DNA from: Nitrospirales bacterium | GTDB taxonomy: Bacteria > Nitrospirota > Nitrospiria > Nitrospirales > UBA8639 | Direction of reading: 5' to 3' | Length of the DNA: 5,818 nt | NCBI GenBank assembly: GCA_029261305.1 | Contig: JAJDBO010000234.1 | Location: 1-5,818 of the forward strand | Shown here: positions 1-5,759 of the stretch, piece after piece | Numbering within the stretch: position 1 is the first letter of the stretch | Layout: every line of letters begins with the position of its first letter | Position numbers and translations under genes: made by a program | Notes under the pieces: generated by a model | The model's database searches: none | Told to the model about the DNA's origin: nothing | What the model saw: the letters and a program-made list of their open reading frames with translations, nothing else

Positions 1-1
1 C

Positions 2-268
2 AAAGAAAGCCAGGTTGAGAAACTTGACCAGCTCAGCGAGGGAGTGAAAACCCTTCCCTACGTTCGAGATATCCGTAGAATTGACAATGGCTTGGATATC
101 CGTGTTGAGTCACCGGAAAAATCTCTCCCCGGGGTCCTTGATGTCGCCAATCGAATTGATTGCCAAATAGATGGCATTGAGTATCATCGGCCAAGGCTGG
201 ATGATGTGTTTGTCTCGTTTACCGGTCATGCCCTAAAAGGAGAATATCCAGAGGTTGTAGAGGAGTAG
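2..268 (+). CDS. ABC transporter ATP-binding protein, C-terminal fragment (5' end outside window)
   Basis: The reading frame is open from the window edge to a TAG, giving about 88 residues with no start needed inside the window; a GTG at 44 is only an internal codon. What is visible is the C-terminal accessory domain of a DrrA/CcmA-type ABC ATPase. It is an alternating strand/helix stretch ending in PRLDDVFVSFTGHAL, which matches the family's typical closing motif (P-x-L-[ED]-D-V-F-[VL]-x-x-T-G). The Walker A, signature and Walker B motifs should lie upstream of the window. In the family this subunit hydrolyses ATP on the cytoplasmic face to drive an ABC-2 permease. Such a permease follows 33 nt downstream, so the two are almost certainly partners. 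The substrate cannot be read from this fragment. Confidence 0.88.
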   Translation, partial: KESQVEKLDQLSEGVKTLPYVRDIRRIDNGLDIRVESPEKSLPGVLDVANRIDCQIDGIEYHRPRLDDVFVSFTGHALKGEYPEVVEE

Positions 269-301
269 CACCATTTCCCCTGCCACACTCAATAAAATAT
301 C

Positions 302-1087
302 ATGAATTTCCCACACTACAAACAAGAAGTCCTGGCCCTGACCTTACGATGGGTTCGTCGCCTCAGTCGAGAAAAATTCAGCATGCTGTTCACCTTGGTC
401 CAGCCCATGCTGTTCTGGCTGATATTTTTTGGCAGTCTCTTTCAACGCGCCGCCGACATCGAAGTGCTCCAAGCCCCCAATTACATGAGCTTTCTTGCCG
501 GGGGCGTCGTCGTCATGACCGTCCTGAATAACGGGTTAGCCGGCGGTGTGGACTTGCTGTTCGATAAAGAGAATGGGTTTTTAGAACGCATGATGTCCAC
601 CCCAATTCACCGAACCTCGGTGATTCTCAGCCGATATTTGTTTGTCATGGCTATCACCGGCATGCAGATCCTGGTGATTTTAGGCATCGCGTTTTTATTT
701 GGCGTCACTCCGATCACCGGACTCTTGGGTATAGGGGTGATCATGGTGATCGGCATGTTATTTGGAATTGGGCTGACCGCCATTTCAATGGCCATGGCAT
801 TTTCCGTCAAAAGCCATGGAGATTTTTTCTCAATGCTCGGCTTTCTTTCATTGCCCATGATTTTTCTCAGCTCAGCGCTGGTTCCCCTGTCAGCCATGCC
901 TGGATGGATGCAAGCGATGGCGTTTCTCAATCCCATGACGTGGGTCATCGATGCCGTCCGTCCCCTCATTATCACCGGCTGGGAAGCTGCTATCCCGCAA
1001 GTCGCCATGGCCTTGGTCATCCTGGCAATTTTTGATGCCATTTGCTTATACGGTGGAGCCAAAGCATTCCAGAAGGCCATAGGTTAA
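302..1087 (+). CDS. ABC-2 type transporter permease (DrrB/YadH-like)
   Basis: This 261-residue integral membrane protein has the size and layout of ABC-2 permeases. About six hydrophobic segments can be drawn, at roughly 28-48, 61-80, 108-133, 138-165, 175-193 and 230-250. A cytoplasmic amphipathic stretch follows the second segment (DKENGFLERMMSTPI, about 88-102) and is the usual ATPase-contact region. The ABC-2 signature zone lies at about 187-220, with the elements SALVPLSAMPGW and LNPMTWVIDAVR. It should form the membrane channel for the ATPase encoded just upstream. The family exports drugs, lipids or polysaccharides, and the substrate here is not determinable. The ATG at 302 is chosen because the charged N-terminal helix typical of the family begins there. 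No Shine-Dalgarno sequence is seen before it (AATAAAATATC). The next gene begins 14 nt after the stop. Confidence 0.93.
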   Translation: MNFPHYKQEVLALTLRWVRRLSREKFSMLFTLVQPMLFWLIFFGSLFQRAADIEVLQAPNYMSFLAGGVVVMTVLNNGLAGGVDLLFDKENGFLERMMSTPIHRTSVILSRYLFVMAITGMQILVILGIAFLFGVTPITGLLGIGVIMVIGMLFGIGLTAISMAMAFSVKSHGDFFSMLGFLSLPMIFLSSALVPLSAMPGWMQAMAFLNPMTWVIDAVRPLIITGWEAAIPQVAMALVILAIFDAICLYGGAKAFQKAIG

Positions 1088-1101
1088 TTCAATGCGAATC
1101 A

Positions 1102-1986
1102 ATGAAATTGTGTGCCATGAAGATCCAACCGTTGGCTTGCGCTGAATTTTCGGAAAGCCAGATCAACGCCCTCATCCATCTCCTGTCTGATCAAGACACC
1201 CATATCGCACAGACGATCCATGAGCAACTTGTGGTAATTGGCCAACCAGCCTTACCTTTTCTGACCCAAGCGCAAGGAACACTGCATGACGACACACTGC
1301 AAGATCGCATCAAATCCGTAATCGCTGATATCCGGCTCACCGACATTGAGCAATCACTCAAAGCCCTGACCACATCACCGACCGAATCAACCGATCTAGA
1401 AACGGGCGCCTTTCTTATTGCTCAAGCTGCCTACCCAGATCTAGATATCCAAGCCTATCAACAGCAAATTGAGGACATGGCCACGATCCTAAAACAACGG
1501 TGCGAACCTGGAATGGATCCACGACAAGCCATTCAGATGATCAACCAGCACTTGTTCAAGGAACTCGGCTTCAAAGGCAACACCCAAGACTATTACGATC
1601 CAGACAATAGTTTTTTGCACCAAGTGATAGACCACCGTGTGGGCATTCCTATCAGTTTATCCGTGCTGTACTTGTTGGTCGGCCAACGCCTCAATGTCCC
1701 TGTGGTCGGGGTTGGAATGCCGGGACATTTCATCGTGCGATTACAGGCAGAACCGGTGTTTATCGATTGTTTTAATCAAGGAGTGATCCTCTCGCAACAT
1801 GACTGTGCAAAGTTTTTACAGGACTATGGCGTCGATTTTGACAGCCACTATTTGGATCCTATCCCAAACGAACAGATACTCGCTCGAATGCTTCGAAACC
1901 TCGTGACCATCTACCAAAAACGTGATGAGTACCAACAAGCCGAACGCTTTAACCGACTCTTAGCCATCGTCGAGCGTAATGAATGA
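1102..1986 (+). CDS. SirB1/YchA-family protein (Transglut_core2 domain plus TPR-like tail)
   Basis: From the ATG at 1102 this is a 294-residue soluble protein with no signal peptide or TM segment. Residues about 16-77 form helical pairs resembling a HEAT-type unit. The SirB1/Transglut_core2 core follows: GNTQDYYDPDNS (about 159-170), GIPISLSVLYLLVGQRL (about 181-197), GVGMPGHFIVRL (about 203-214) and FIDCFNQG (about 220-227). The helical tail at about 255-290 (RMLRNLVTIYQKRDEYQQAE) is TPR-like, as in the family. The His of PGHF and the Asp of FID sit where a transglutaminase-type triad would have them. The position of the nucleophilic Cys, in the GIPISLS helix, has no Cys, so peptidase or transglutaminase activity is doubtful. 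The molecular role of the family is poorly defined. Start choice: a TTG at 1042 would overlap the permease by 46 nt and add an unlikely N-terminus, and ATG 1117 is also possible. No ribosome-binding site helps decide. Confidence 0.87.
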   Translation: MKLCAMKIQPLACAEFSESQINALIHLLSDQDTHIAQTIHEQLVVIGQPALPFLTQAQGTLHDDTLQDRIKSVIADIRLTDIEQSLKALTTSPTESTDLETGAFLIAQAAYPDLDIQAYQQQIEDMATILKQRCEPGMDPRQAIQMINQHLFKELGFKGNTQDYYDPDNSFLHQVIDHRVGIPISLSVLYLLVGQRLNVPVVGVGMPGHFIVRLQAEPVFIDCFNQGVILSQHDCAKFLQDYGVDFDSHYLDPIPNEQILARMLRNLVTIYQKRDEYQQAERFNRLLAIVERNE

Positions 1987-2012
1987 CTTCTAACTCATTA
2001 ACAACCTGACCT

Positions 2013-2666
2013 ATGCCTGCTCACCTGCTTCACAGATCGATCGCCAACCACCGAGGCCAAGCCAATATTACCACGGTGCTCATTCTCCTGATTATCATCG
2101 TCGGCGCGGCCTGGACATGGAACCATCTCGATTTTGATACCCAGGACTTTGTTATTGATGAAGTCTTGCCCGTTCTCTTTCTCACGTTTGTCGCAACACT
2201 CGGACTTTGGATGAGTATCCGAAATTTTAAGCGCAATAAAAACATACTCAAACGACGCGGCCTCCTCATTCAGCGATTCAGTCAAGAAAAGTCTCCCAAA
2301 AAACGTTTCGATTTGGCCATAGAATTGATCGAACTGAACAATTACAAACCAGATGGGTTAGAAAGCATTTCAAAGGGTATCGCCGAAGTATTGATCCATA
2401 CCTTCAAGCGCTCTCTTGGTGATAAACAGCATCGGATGAAAGGTATAGCCGCAAGCCACCTTGGAGTCATTCAGCATCGAGAGAGTGTTCCCCTGTTGAT
2501 GAAAGCCCTGGAAGACGACTTTGCCTATGTCCGCAGCAGTGCAGCCCTTGCATTAGGTCGCATGCGCGCAACCGAAGCCAAAGCCAAGCTGGAACATACA
2601 ATGAAAGAGGACTGGGACCAGACCGTCAGAAGTCGGTCAAGAGAAGCGGTGGAGAGGATGGGGTAG
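2013..2666 (+). CDS. two-TM membrane protein with C-terminal HEAT-type repeats
   Basis: This 217-residue protein is not recognised as a named gene. Two hydrophobic segments, at about 18-36 (ITTVLILLIIIVGAAWTW) and 49-68, are separated by a short acidic loop. A basic stretch (RNFKRNKNILKRR, about 70-82) follows and by the positive-inside rule places the C-terminal part in the cytoplasm. Residues about 139-217 read as two to three HEAT/PBS-lyase-type helical repeats. The clearest is a span with the words SVPLLMKALEDDF and VRSSAALALGRM, the usual pattern of an Ala-rich second helix after a conserved Val-Arg. Such repeats normally bind partner proteins, so a membrane-tethered scaffold is a reasonable inference. 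It lies 26 nt after the SirB1-like gene and probably shares its transcript. There is no Shine-Dalgarno sequence before the ATG. It converges with the minus-strand gene 33 nt away. Confidence 0.83.
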   Translation: MPAHLLHRSIANHRGQANITTVLILLIIIVGAAWTWNHLDFDTQDFVIDEVLPVLFLTFVATLGLWMSIRNFKRNKNILKRRGLLIQRFSQEKSPKKRFDLAIELIELNNYKPDGLESISKGIAEVLIHTFKRSLGDKQHRMKGIAASHLGVIQHRESVPLLMKALEDDFAYVRSSAALALGRMRATEAKAKLEHTMKEDWDQTVRSRSREAVERMG

Positions 2667-2699
2667 AAAAGAAAAAAACGTCGAAAGAGATTTTGTGCG

Positions 2700-3338
2700 T
2701 TAAGAAGGTTGTTGCCCAGCTACCTTATTTAAGGCGTCTTGGTCAGAAGGTGTTAAACGATAGCCTTTGGTGAACAACGTCTGCAGGCCATCGGTCAACA
2801 CGGAAAATTCCACAGTTTCACGAACAACATCAAACTTCCCATTGAGATTAGCCAAATACTGAAACGTCTCTTCCTGCCCTAAAAATCTCACTCCTAACGA
2901 TTCCGAAACATCTTGGAGTTCGACAGAATCATATTCTCCATCGTCGTTTCGGTCACCCACCAAGGCGAATTGATAAAACGTCAGGCTGAGTGATAATGAC
3001 GATTGCCATTTGGCAAAGGCAGCCCTCGCACCATTGATGCCGTCCGGATAGTCCATTGGGCAAGGACTCGTATCCAAACCTTGATCAATGGATTGGAAAG
3101 AAATTGTTTCTACCTCTGGACGAACAATCGGCTTTTTCTTCAATTTTTCATAATGCCACACGGTGCAACTTTCCGCGGCAGCAAATTCCACTTTGTCTTT
3201 TTTGATTTGTTCGGAGATATGATCCGTAAAGCCACTAAATACTCCAATGGTCGCCGCAGCAAAAAGGACACTGCCGCCACACCACGCCGACAAGCCCCCA
3301 ACACTTATCAGTAATTTTTTCAAGAATCCCTTTCGCAT
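2700..3338 (-). CDS. membrane-anchored hypothetical protein with an EF-hand-like loop
   Basis: This 212-residue protein is unrecognised as a family. The N-terminus is basic (MRKGFLKKL) and then hydrophobic to about residue 35, consistent with an uncleaved signal anchor or a signal peptide with no obvious cleavage site. The rest should be periplasmic or extracytoplasmic. Cys58 and Cys93 are the two Cys residues of the exported part and could form a disulfide. Residues 129-140 read DRNDDGEYDSVE, which fits the 12-residue EF-hand calcium loop at every key place: D1, N3, D5, G6, Y8 (hydrophobic slot), D9 and E12. Only one loop is seen. The gene stands alone on its strand, convergent with the HEAT gene and divergent from the cyclodeaminase gene. 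No ribosome-binding site precedes the ATG, but an extended -10 box is placed to give a leaderless message. That it is a real coding gene is supported by the ordered composition and the promoter; the function is unknown. Confidence 0.75.
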   Translation of the reverse strand: MRKGFLKKLLISVGGLSAWCGGSVLFAAATIGVFSGFTDHISEQIKKDKVEFAAAESCTVWHYEKLKKKPIVRPEVETISFQSIDQGLDTSPCPMDYPDGINGARAAFAKWQSSLSLSLTFYQFALVGDRNDDGEYDSVELQDVSESLGVRFLGQEETFQYLANLNGKFDVVRETVEFSVLTDGLQTLFTKGYRLTPSDQDALNKVAGQQPS

Positions 3339-3344
3339 GAGCTT

Positions 3345-3353
3345 AGTATACCA
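3345..3353 (-). promoter_or_regulatory. extended -10 promoter box for the minus-strand gene
   Basis: Read on the minus strand the site is TGGTATACT. This is an extended -10 (TG, one base, then TATACT, 5 of 6 to TATAAT). No convincing -35 hexamer lies 16-18 bp upstream, which is tolerated for extended -10 promoters. Six bases (AAGCTC) separate the hexamer from the ATG at 3338, so the normal start site, seven bases past the hexamer, is the A of the ATG itself. The assignment rests on sequence match and position only. Confidence 0.5.
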
Positions 3354-3445
3354 CCCGCCACATGTAGGGACTAGCGAAAATTCATGATTCTCTTAATTTC
3401 TTGGAGGTTTTTGCCGATTGAAGAGACATAACTATTCATCTCCGC

Positions 3446-3451
3446 AAGGTG
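3446..3451 (+). promoter_or_regulatory. Shine-Dalgarno-like site for the cyclodeaminase gene
   Basis: AAGGTG lies six bases before the ATG at 3458 and supports that start over the in-frame ATG at 3464, which would be 12 bases away. It is the only recognisable ribosome-binding site among the genes whose starts are visible in this window. No strong -35/-10 pair was found for this gene in the 119-bp divergent spacer (3339-3457). Confidence 0.5.
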
Positions 3452-3457
3452 TAGAAT

Positions 3458-4732
3458 ATGACTATGGCAACCGAAACTGTCACGCTTGAAGGACATATCA
3501 TTGACTCGCTCATTTTAGCGAAGGTACTCGACACCATTCTCCAGATGGGTGGGACCTTTGACATGAATGAAATGAAAGTGGGAGCCACTCGCGAGGAGTC
3601 GTCGTTAACTAAAATCAAAGTGCAGGGAGACTCGCCCCAACTGCTCGATGAAATCCTGCAAGCGATTCAACCTCATGGGGCAGTGGTTGAAACAGTTGCG
3701 AATTGCACTCTAGCGCCAGCCCCACAAAATGGGGTATTGCCTGATGCCTTTTATGCGACCTCACACCTACCTACTCAAGTGCGTATCAATAATCAGTGGA
3801 TCGATGTTGAGCACATCGAAATGGACTTGGCAATTCGCGTGACCCTCGATCCTCCAACTGCGTGTACCGTGCCTATGGCCGAAGTTAAAGCAGGGGAAAT
3901 GATTATTACCGGTCGAAACGGCGTTCGAGTCTTTCCTTTGGAGCGGCCTAAAGAACGAGATGTGTTTGCGTTCATGGAAGCCCAGGTGTCGTCGGAACGA
4001 CCGCATCAGCATATCATCACCGATGTGGCCAAACGCATGCGAATGATTCGTGACAATCGGCAAAAAGCCCTGACCCAAGGTGAAGCCGCATGCGACCAAG
4101 AACTCGGCACCAAAGTACTCATCGTCGGAGGGCCAGCCATTGTCCATGCTGGTGGTCGTGACGCGCTGTCCTGGCTCATCGATGAAGGGTTTATTCACGT
4201 CTTGTTTTGCGGGAACGCCCTCGCTGCGCATGATATGGAAGCCAGCGTGTACGGAACATCGTTAGGCTACGGCCTCTGCGCGGGGAGAACAGTGCCCCAT
4301 GGCCACGAACATCACCTGCGCACCATCAACAAAGTCCGCGGGGCAGGCAGCATCAAAAACGCCGTCGAGTCGGGGTTAATCAAAGACGGCATCATGGCTT
4401 CCTGCGTTCGCCAAAATGTGGACATGGTGTTAGCTGGCAGCATTCGCGATGATGGTCCATTGCCCGACGTCATCACCGATTCCGTCCAGGCTCAGTCCGC
4501 CATGCGAAAGGAACTTCCGGGAGTGGGACTCGCACTGATGGTCGCGACTACGCTTCACGCCATCGCCACGGGGAACTGTTTACCAGCCAAAGTCCCAACC
4601 GTATGTGTGGATATCAATCCAGCCGTCCCAACGAAACTCAGTGATCGTGGCAGTTTTCAAGCCGTCGGGCTCGTGATGGATTCCTCCTCCTTCCTCAAAC
4701 AATTAGCACAAGAACTCAGTTGGCATGGCTAA
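3458..4732 (+). CDS. LOR/SDH-family (TIGR00300) protein, probable ornithine cyclodeaminase
   Basis: This 424-residue cytosolic protein has the length of the TIGR00300 "LOR/SDH conserved domain" family and of the C-terminal half of cyanobacterial AgrE. A small alpha/beta domain covers about 1-100 (start VTLEGHIIDSLILAKVLD, with the family's F/M-x-x-x-x-x-VG pattern at MNEMKVG). A beta-rich middle domain covers about 100-175. A Rossmann-like C-terminal domain, from about 215, opens with KVLIVGGPAIVHAGG and continues through YGTSLG and AGSIRDDGPLPDVITD (about 326-341). Members tested in archaea and in AgrE use bound NAD to turn ornithine into proline plus ammonium. That activity is inferred here, since databases often label such proteins lysine-ketoglutarate reductase/saccharopine dehydrogenase-related. 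The immediate downstream gene, an arginine dihydrolase overlapping by 8 nt, supplies ornithine and strongly supports the proline-forming role. This enzyme is unrelated to classical mu-crystallin-type ornithine cyclodeaminase. Confidence 0.86.
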   Translation: MTMATETVTLEGHIIDSLILAKVLDTILQMGGTFDMNEMKVGATREESSLTKIKVQGDSPQLLDEILQAIQPHGAVVETVANCTLAPAPQNGVLPDAFYATSHLPTQVRINNQWIDVEHIEMDLAIRVTLDPPTACTVPMAEVKAGEMIITGRNGVRVFPLERPKERDVFAFMEAQVSSERPHQHIITDVAKRMRMIRDNRQKALTQGEAACDQELGTKVLIVGGPAIVHAGGRDALSWLIDEGFIHVLFCGNALAAHDMEASVYGTSLGYGLCAGRTVPHGHEHHLRTINKVRGAGSIKNAVESGLIKDGIMASCVRQNVDMVLAGSIRDDGPLPDVITDSVQAQSAMRKELPGVGLALMVATTLHAIATGNCLPAKVPTVCVDINPAVPTKLSDRGSFQAVGLVMDSSSFLKQLAQELSWHG

Positions 4733-5540
4733 GACCATGGGACGCATCCTCGTTTGTCCACCAGATTTTTTTGGAATCGAGTATGAGATCAATCCATGGA
4801 TGCGCGTGTCCGACGCCACGGATTCAGAAAAAAGTAAAGCCCAATGGCACGAGCTGGCTCGTGTATTAGAAGAAGAGGTTGGCGCCAAACTCGAACGCAT
4901 GACGCCGATCAAAGGTCTACCAGATCTCGTCTTCACGGCCAACGCCGGTGTGCTCCACGATGGCAAAGCGGTCATCAGTCGATTTCGTCACCCCGAACGG
5001 CAGGGGGAAGAAGAACACTTCGAACGCTGGTTCAAAGAGCATGGCTATCAAGTCATCTTGATGGACAAGGATTGTTACTTTGAAGGAGCCGGAGACTTGC
5101 TGGGATTCCCCGATACTTGGTTCGGAGGATATCGCCAACGGAGTGACATTAAGGCATATCCCATGTTGGGGGAAATTTACGGAAAAGAAATTTTGCCACT
5201 AGAACTCGTCACCGGCCAATTCTATCACCTCGACACATGCTTCTGCCCCTTGAGCTGTGGCGAACTCATGTACTACCCCGCAGCGTTCGACACCTACGCC
5301 CAAACCACCATTGCCCATCGTGTCGAAGAACACCGCCGCATCGTCGTCCCCCAAGCCGAAGCCGAACGCTTTGCCTGCAACTCCGTCTGCGTCGGCAACC
5401 ATGTCGTCCTCCCAGCCGGCTGCCCAGAAACCATGGCCATGCTGAAAGACCGCGGCTACACCCCCCACCCCGTCAACCTCGACCACTTCCTAAAATCCGG
5501 CGGCTCCGCCAAGTGTTTGACTCTTGCACTAGATCAATAA
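4725..5540 (+). CDS. argZ: arginine dihydrolase (ArgZ/AgrE N-terminal type, guanidine-modifying superfamily)
   Basis: This 271-residue cytosolic enzyme has the length of ArgZ and of the N-terminal module of AgrE. It is expected to hydrolyse arginine to ornithine, CO2 and two ammonium. Visible features are RILVCPPDFFGIEYEINPWM (7-26), the LPDLVFTANAG motif (65-75, Asn73), the acidic active-site zone CYFEGAGDLL (117-126, Glu120), QFYHLDTCFCPL (165-176, His168) and the C-terminal nucleophile in GGSAKCLTL (Cys264). Glu, His and Cys form the superfamily's triad. The Asn residues are those associated with dihydrolase rather than deiminase chemistry in ArgZ. Dimethylargininase is an alternative label, but the EINPWM and TANAG context and the neighbour favour arginine dihydrolase. 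The ATG lies in the sequence ATGGCTAA, so its start overlaps the upstream stop and translation is probably coupled. There is no Shine-Dalgarno sequence, and an in-frame ATG at 4737 is a weaker choice. Codon use shifts sharply to C-ending codons after about residue 168. Confidence 0.88.
   Translation: MAKTMGRILVCPPDFFGIEYEINPWMRVSDATDSEKSKAQWHELARVLEEEVGAKLERMTPIKGLPDLVFTANAGVLHDGKAVISRFRHPERQGEEEHFERWFKEHGYQVILMDKDCYFEGAGDLLGFPDTWFGGYRQRSDIKAYPMLGEIYGKEILPLELVTGQFYHLDTCFCPLSCGELMYYPAAFDTYAQTTIAHRVEEHRRIVVPQAEAERFACNSVCVGNHVVLPAGCPETMAMLKDRGYTPHPVNLDHFLKSGGSAKCLTLALDQ
5331..5511 (+). terminator. C-rich, G-poor tract, possible Rho-utilisation region
   Basis: The 3' end of the dihydrolase gene is strongly C over G on the coding strand. 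In 5461-5490 I count 19 C and 2 G in 30 bases, and in 5451-5510 31 C and 10 G in 60. Long C>G tracts near the end of a transcript are the usual sign of Rho loading sites. No intrinsic terminator (GC hairpin followed by a T run) was found after the stop codon. The tract is also simply coding sequence, so this is a weak inference. Confidence 0.25.
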
Positions 5541-5599
5541 GTTCCGCACAATCACTGAAATTTTTAAAGTCTTACTCTTCTCTCCTGCCTTGGGCGCAG

Positions 5600-5689
5600 C
5601 TTCTTCGCCTTACCGAATCCGACTCTCTGGCGAAGACTGTTTGAGCGCAGCGAGTTTCTGAGCCATCTTGATTCGGCAAGGCGAAGAAG
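5600..5689. repeat. long-arm inverted repeat, 20-bp arms
   Basis: The left arm CTTCTTCGCCTTACCGAATC (5600-5619) is complementary to the right arm GATTCGGCAAGGCGAAGAAG (5670-5689) at 19 of 20 positions. The single A/C mismatch is 5612 against 5677. The arms enclose a 50-nt spacer that itself carries short matching ends (TGGC, GCCA). As RNA or single-stranded DNA this would be a very stable cruciform or stem. Confidence 0.9.
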
Positions 5690-5726
5690 GAACCTGAAGG
5701 GCTGCGCACAGGCAGAAATGGTTTTG

Positions 5727-5752
5727 GTCCCTTTTGCCGAAACAAAAGGGAC
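5727..5752. repeat. perfect 10-bp hairpin with CCGAAA loop
   Basis: GTCCCTTTTG pairs perfectly with CAAAAGGGAC around the six-base loop CCGAAA. No T run follows on either strand (TCGTCG on the plus strand), so it does not look like an intrinsic terminator. Confidence 0.9.
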
Positions 5753-5759
5753 TCGTCGC

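Noticed and set aside
607..1080. Long minus-strand open frame opposite the permease gene
   Set aside because: It is the antisense shadow of a clear ABC-2 permease; its composition (many Met, Ile, Pro) follows from the opposite strand and it shows no family motif.
1042..1101. Upstream TTG start for the SirB1-like gene
   Set aside because: It would overlap the permease by 46 nt and add 20 residues unlike the family's N-terminus; ATG 1102 or 1117 fits better.
2055..2120. Pilin-like N-terminus (RGQANITTVLILLIIIVG) in the HEAT protein
   Set aside because: The Glu at position 5 of the mature protein expected of type IV or Flp pilins is missing, and a second TM segment and HEAT repeats follow.
2667..2699. 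Bidirectional terminator between the convergent genes
   Set aside because: There is a seven-T run on the minus strand, but no GC-rich hairpin precedes it on either strand.
3276..3310. Lipoprotein signal (LSAWC) in the minus-strand protein
   Set aside because: Trp directly before the Cys does not fit the lipobox, and hydrophobic sequence continues after the Cys, so a signal anchor is more likely.
3401..3438. Sigma-70 promoter for the cyclodeaminase gene (TTGCCG, then TATTCA 16 bp on)
   Set aside because: The -35 is partial and the -10 matches only 3 of 6 positions; too weak to annotate.
5199..5644. Several open frames on both strands over the 3' end of the dihydrolase gene (5199-5486 minus, 5237-5644 plus, 5257-5445 plus)
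   Set aside because: They are artefacts of the C-rich, stop-poor sequence. Translations are low-complexity (Pro/Arg- or Gly/Val-rich), while the dihydrolase frame keeps its catalytic motifs to the end.
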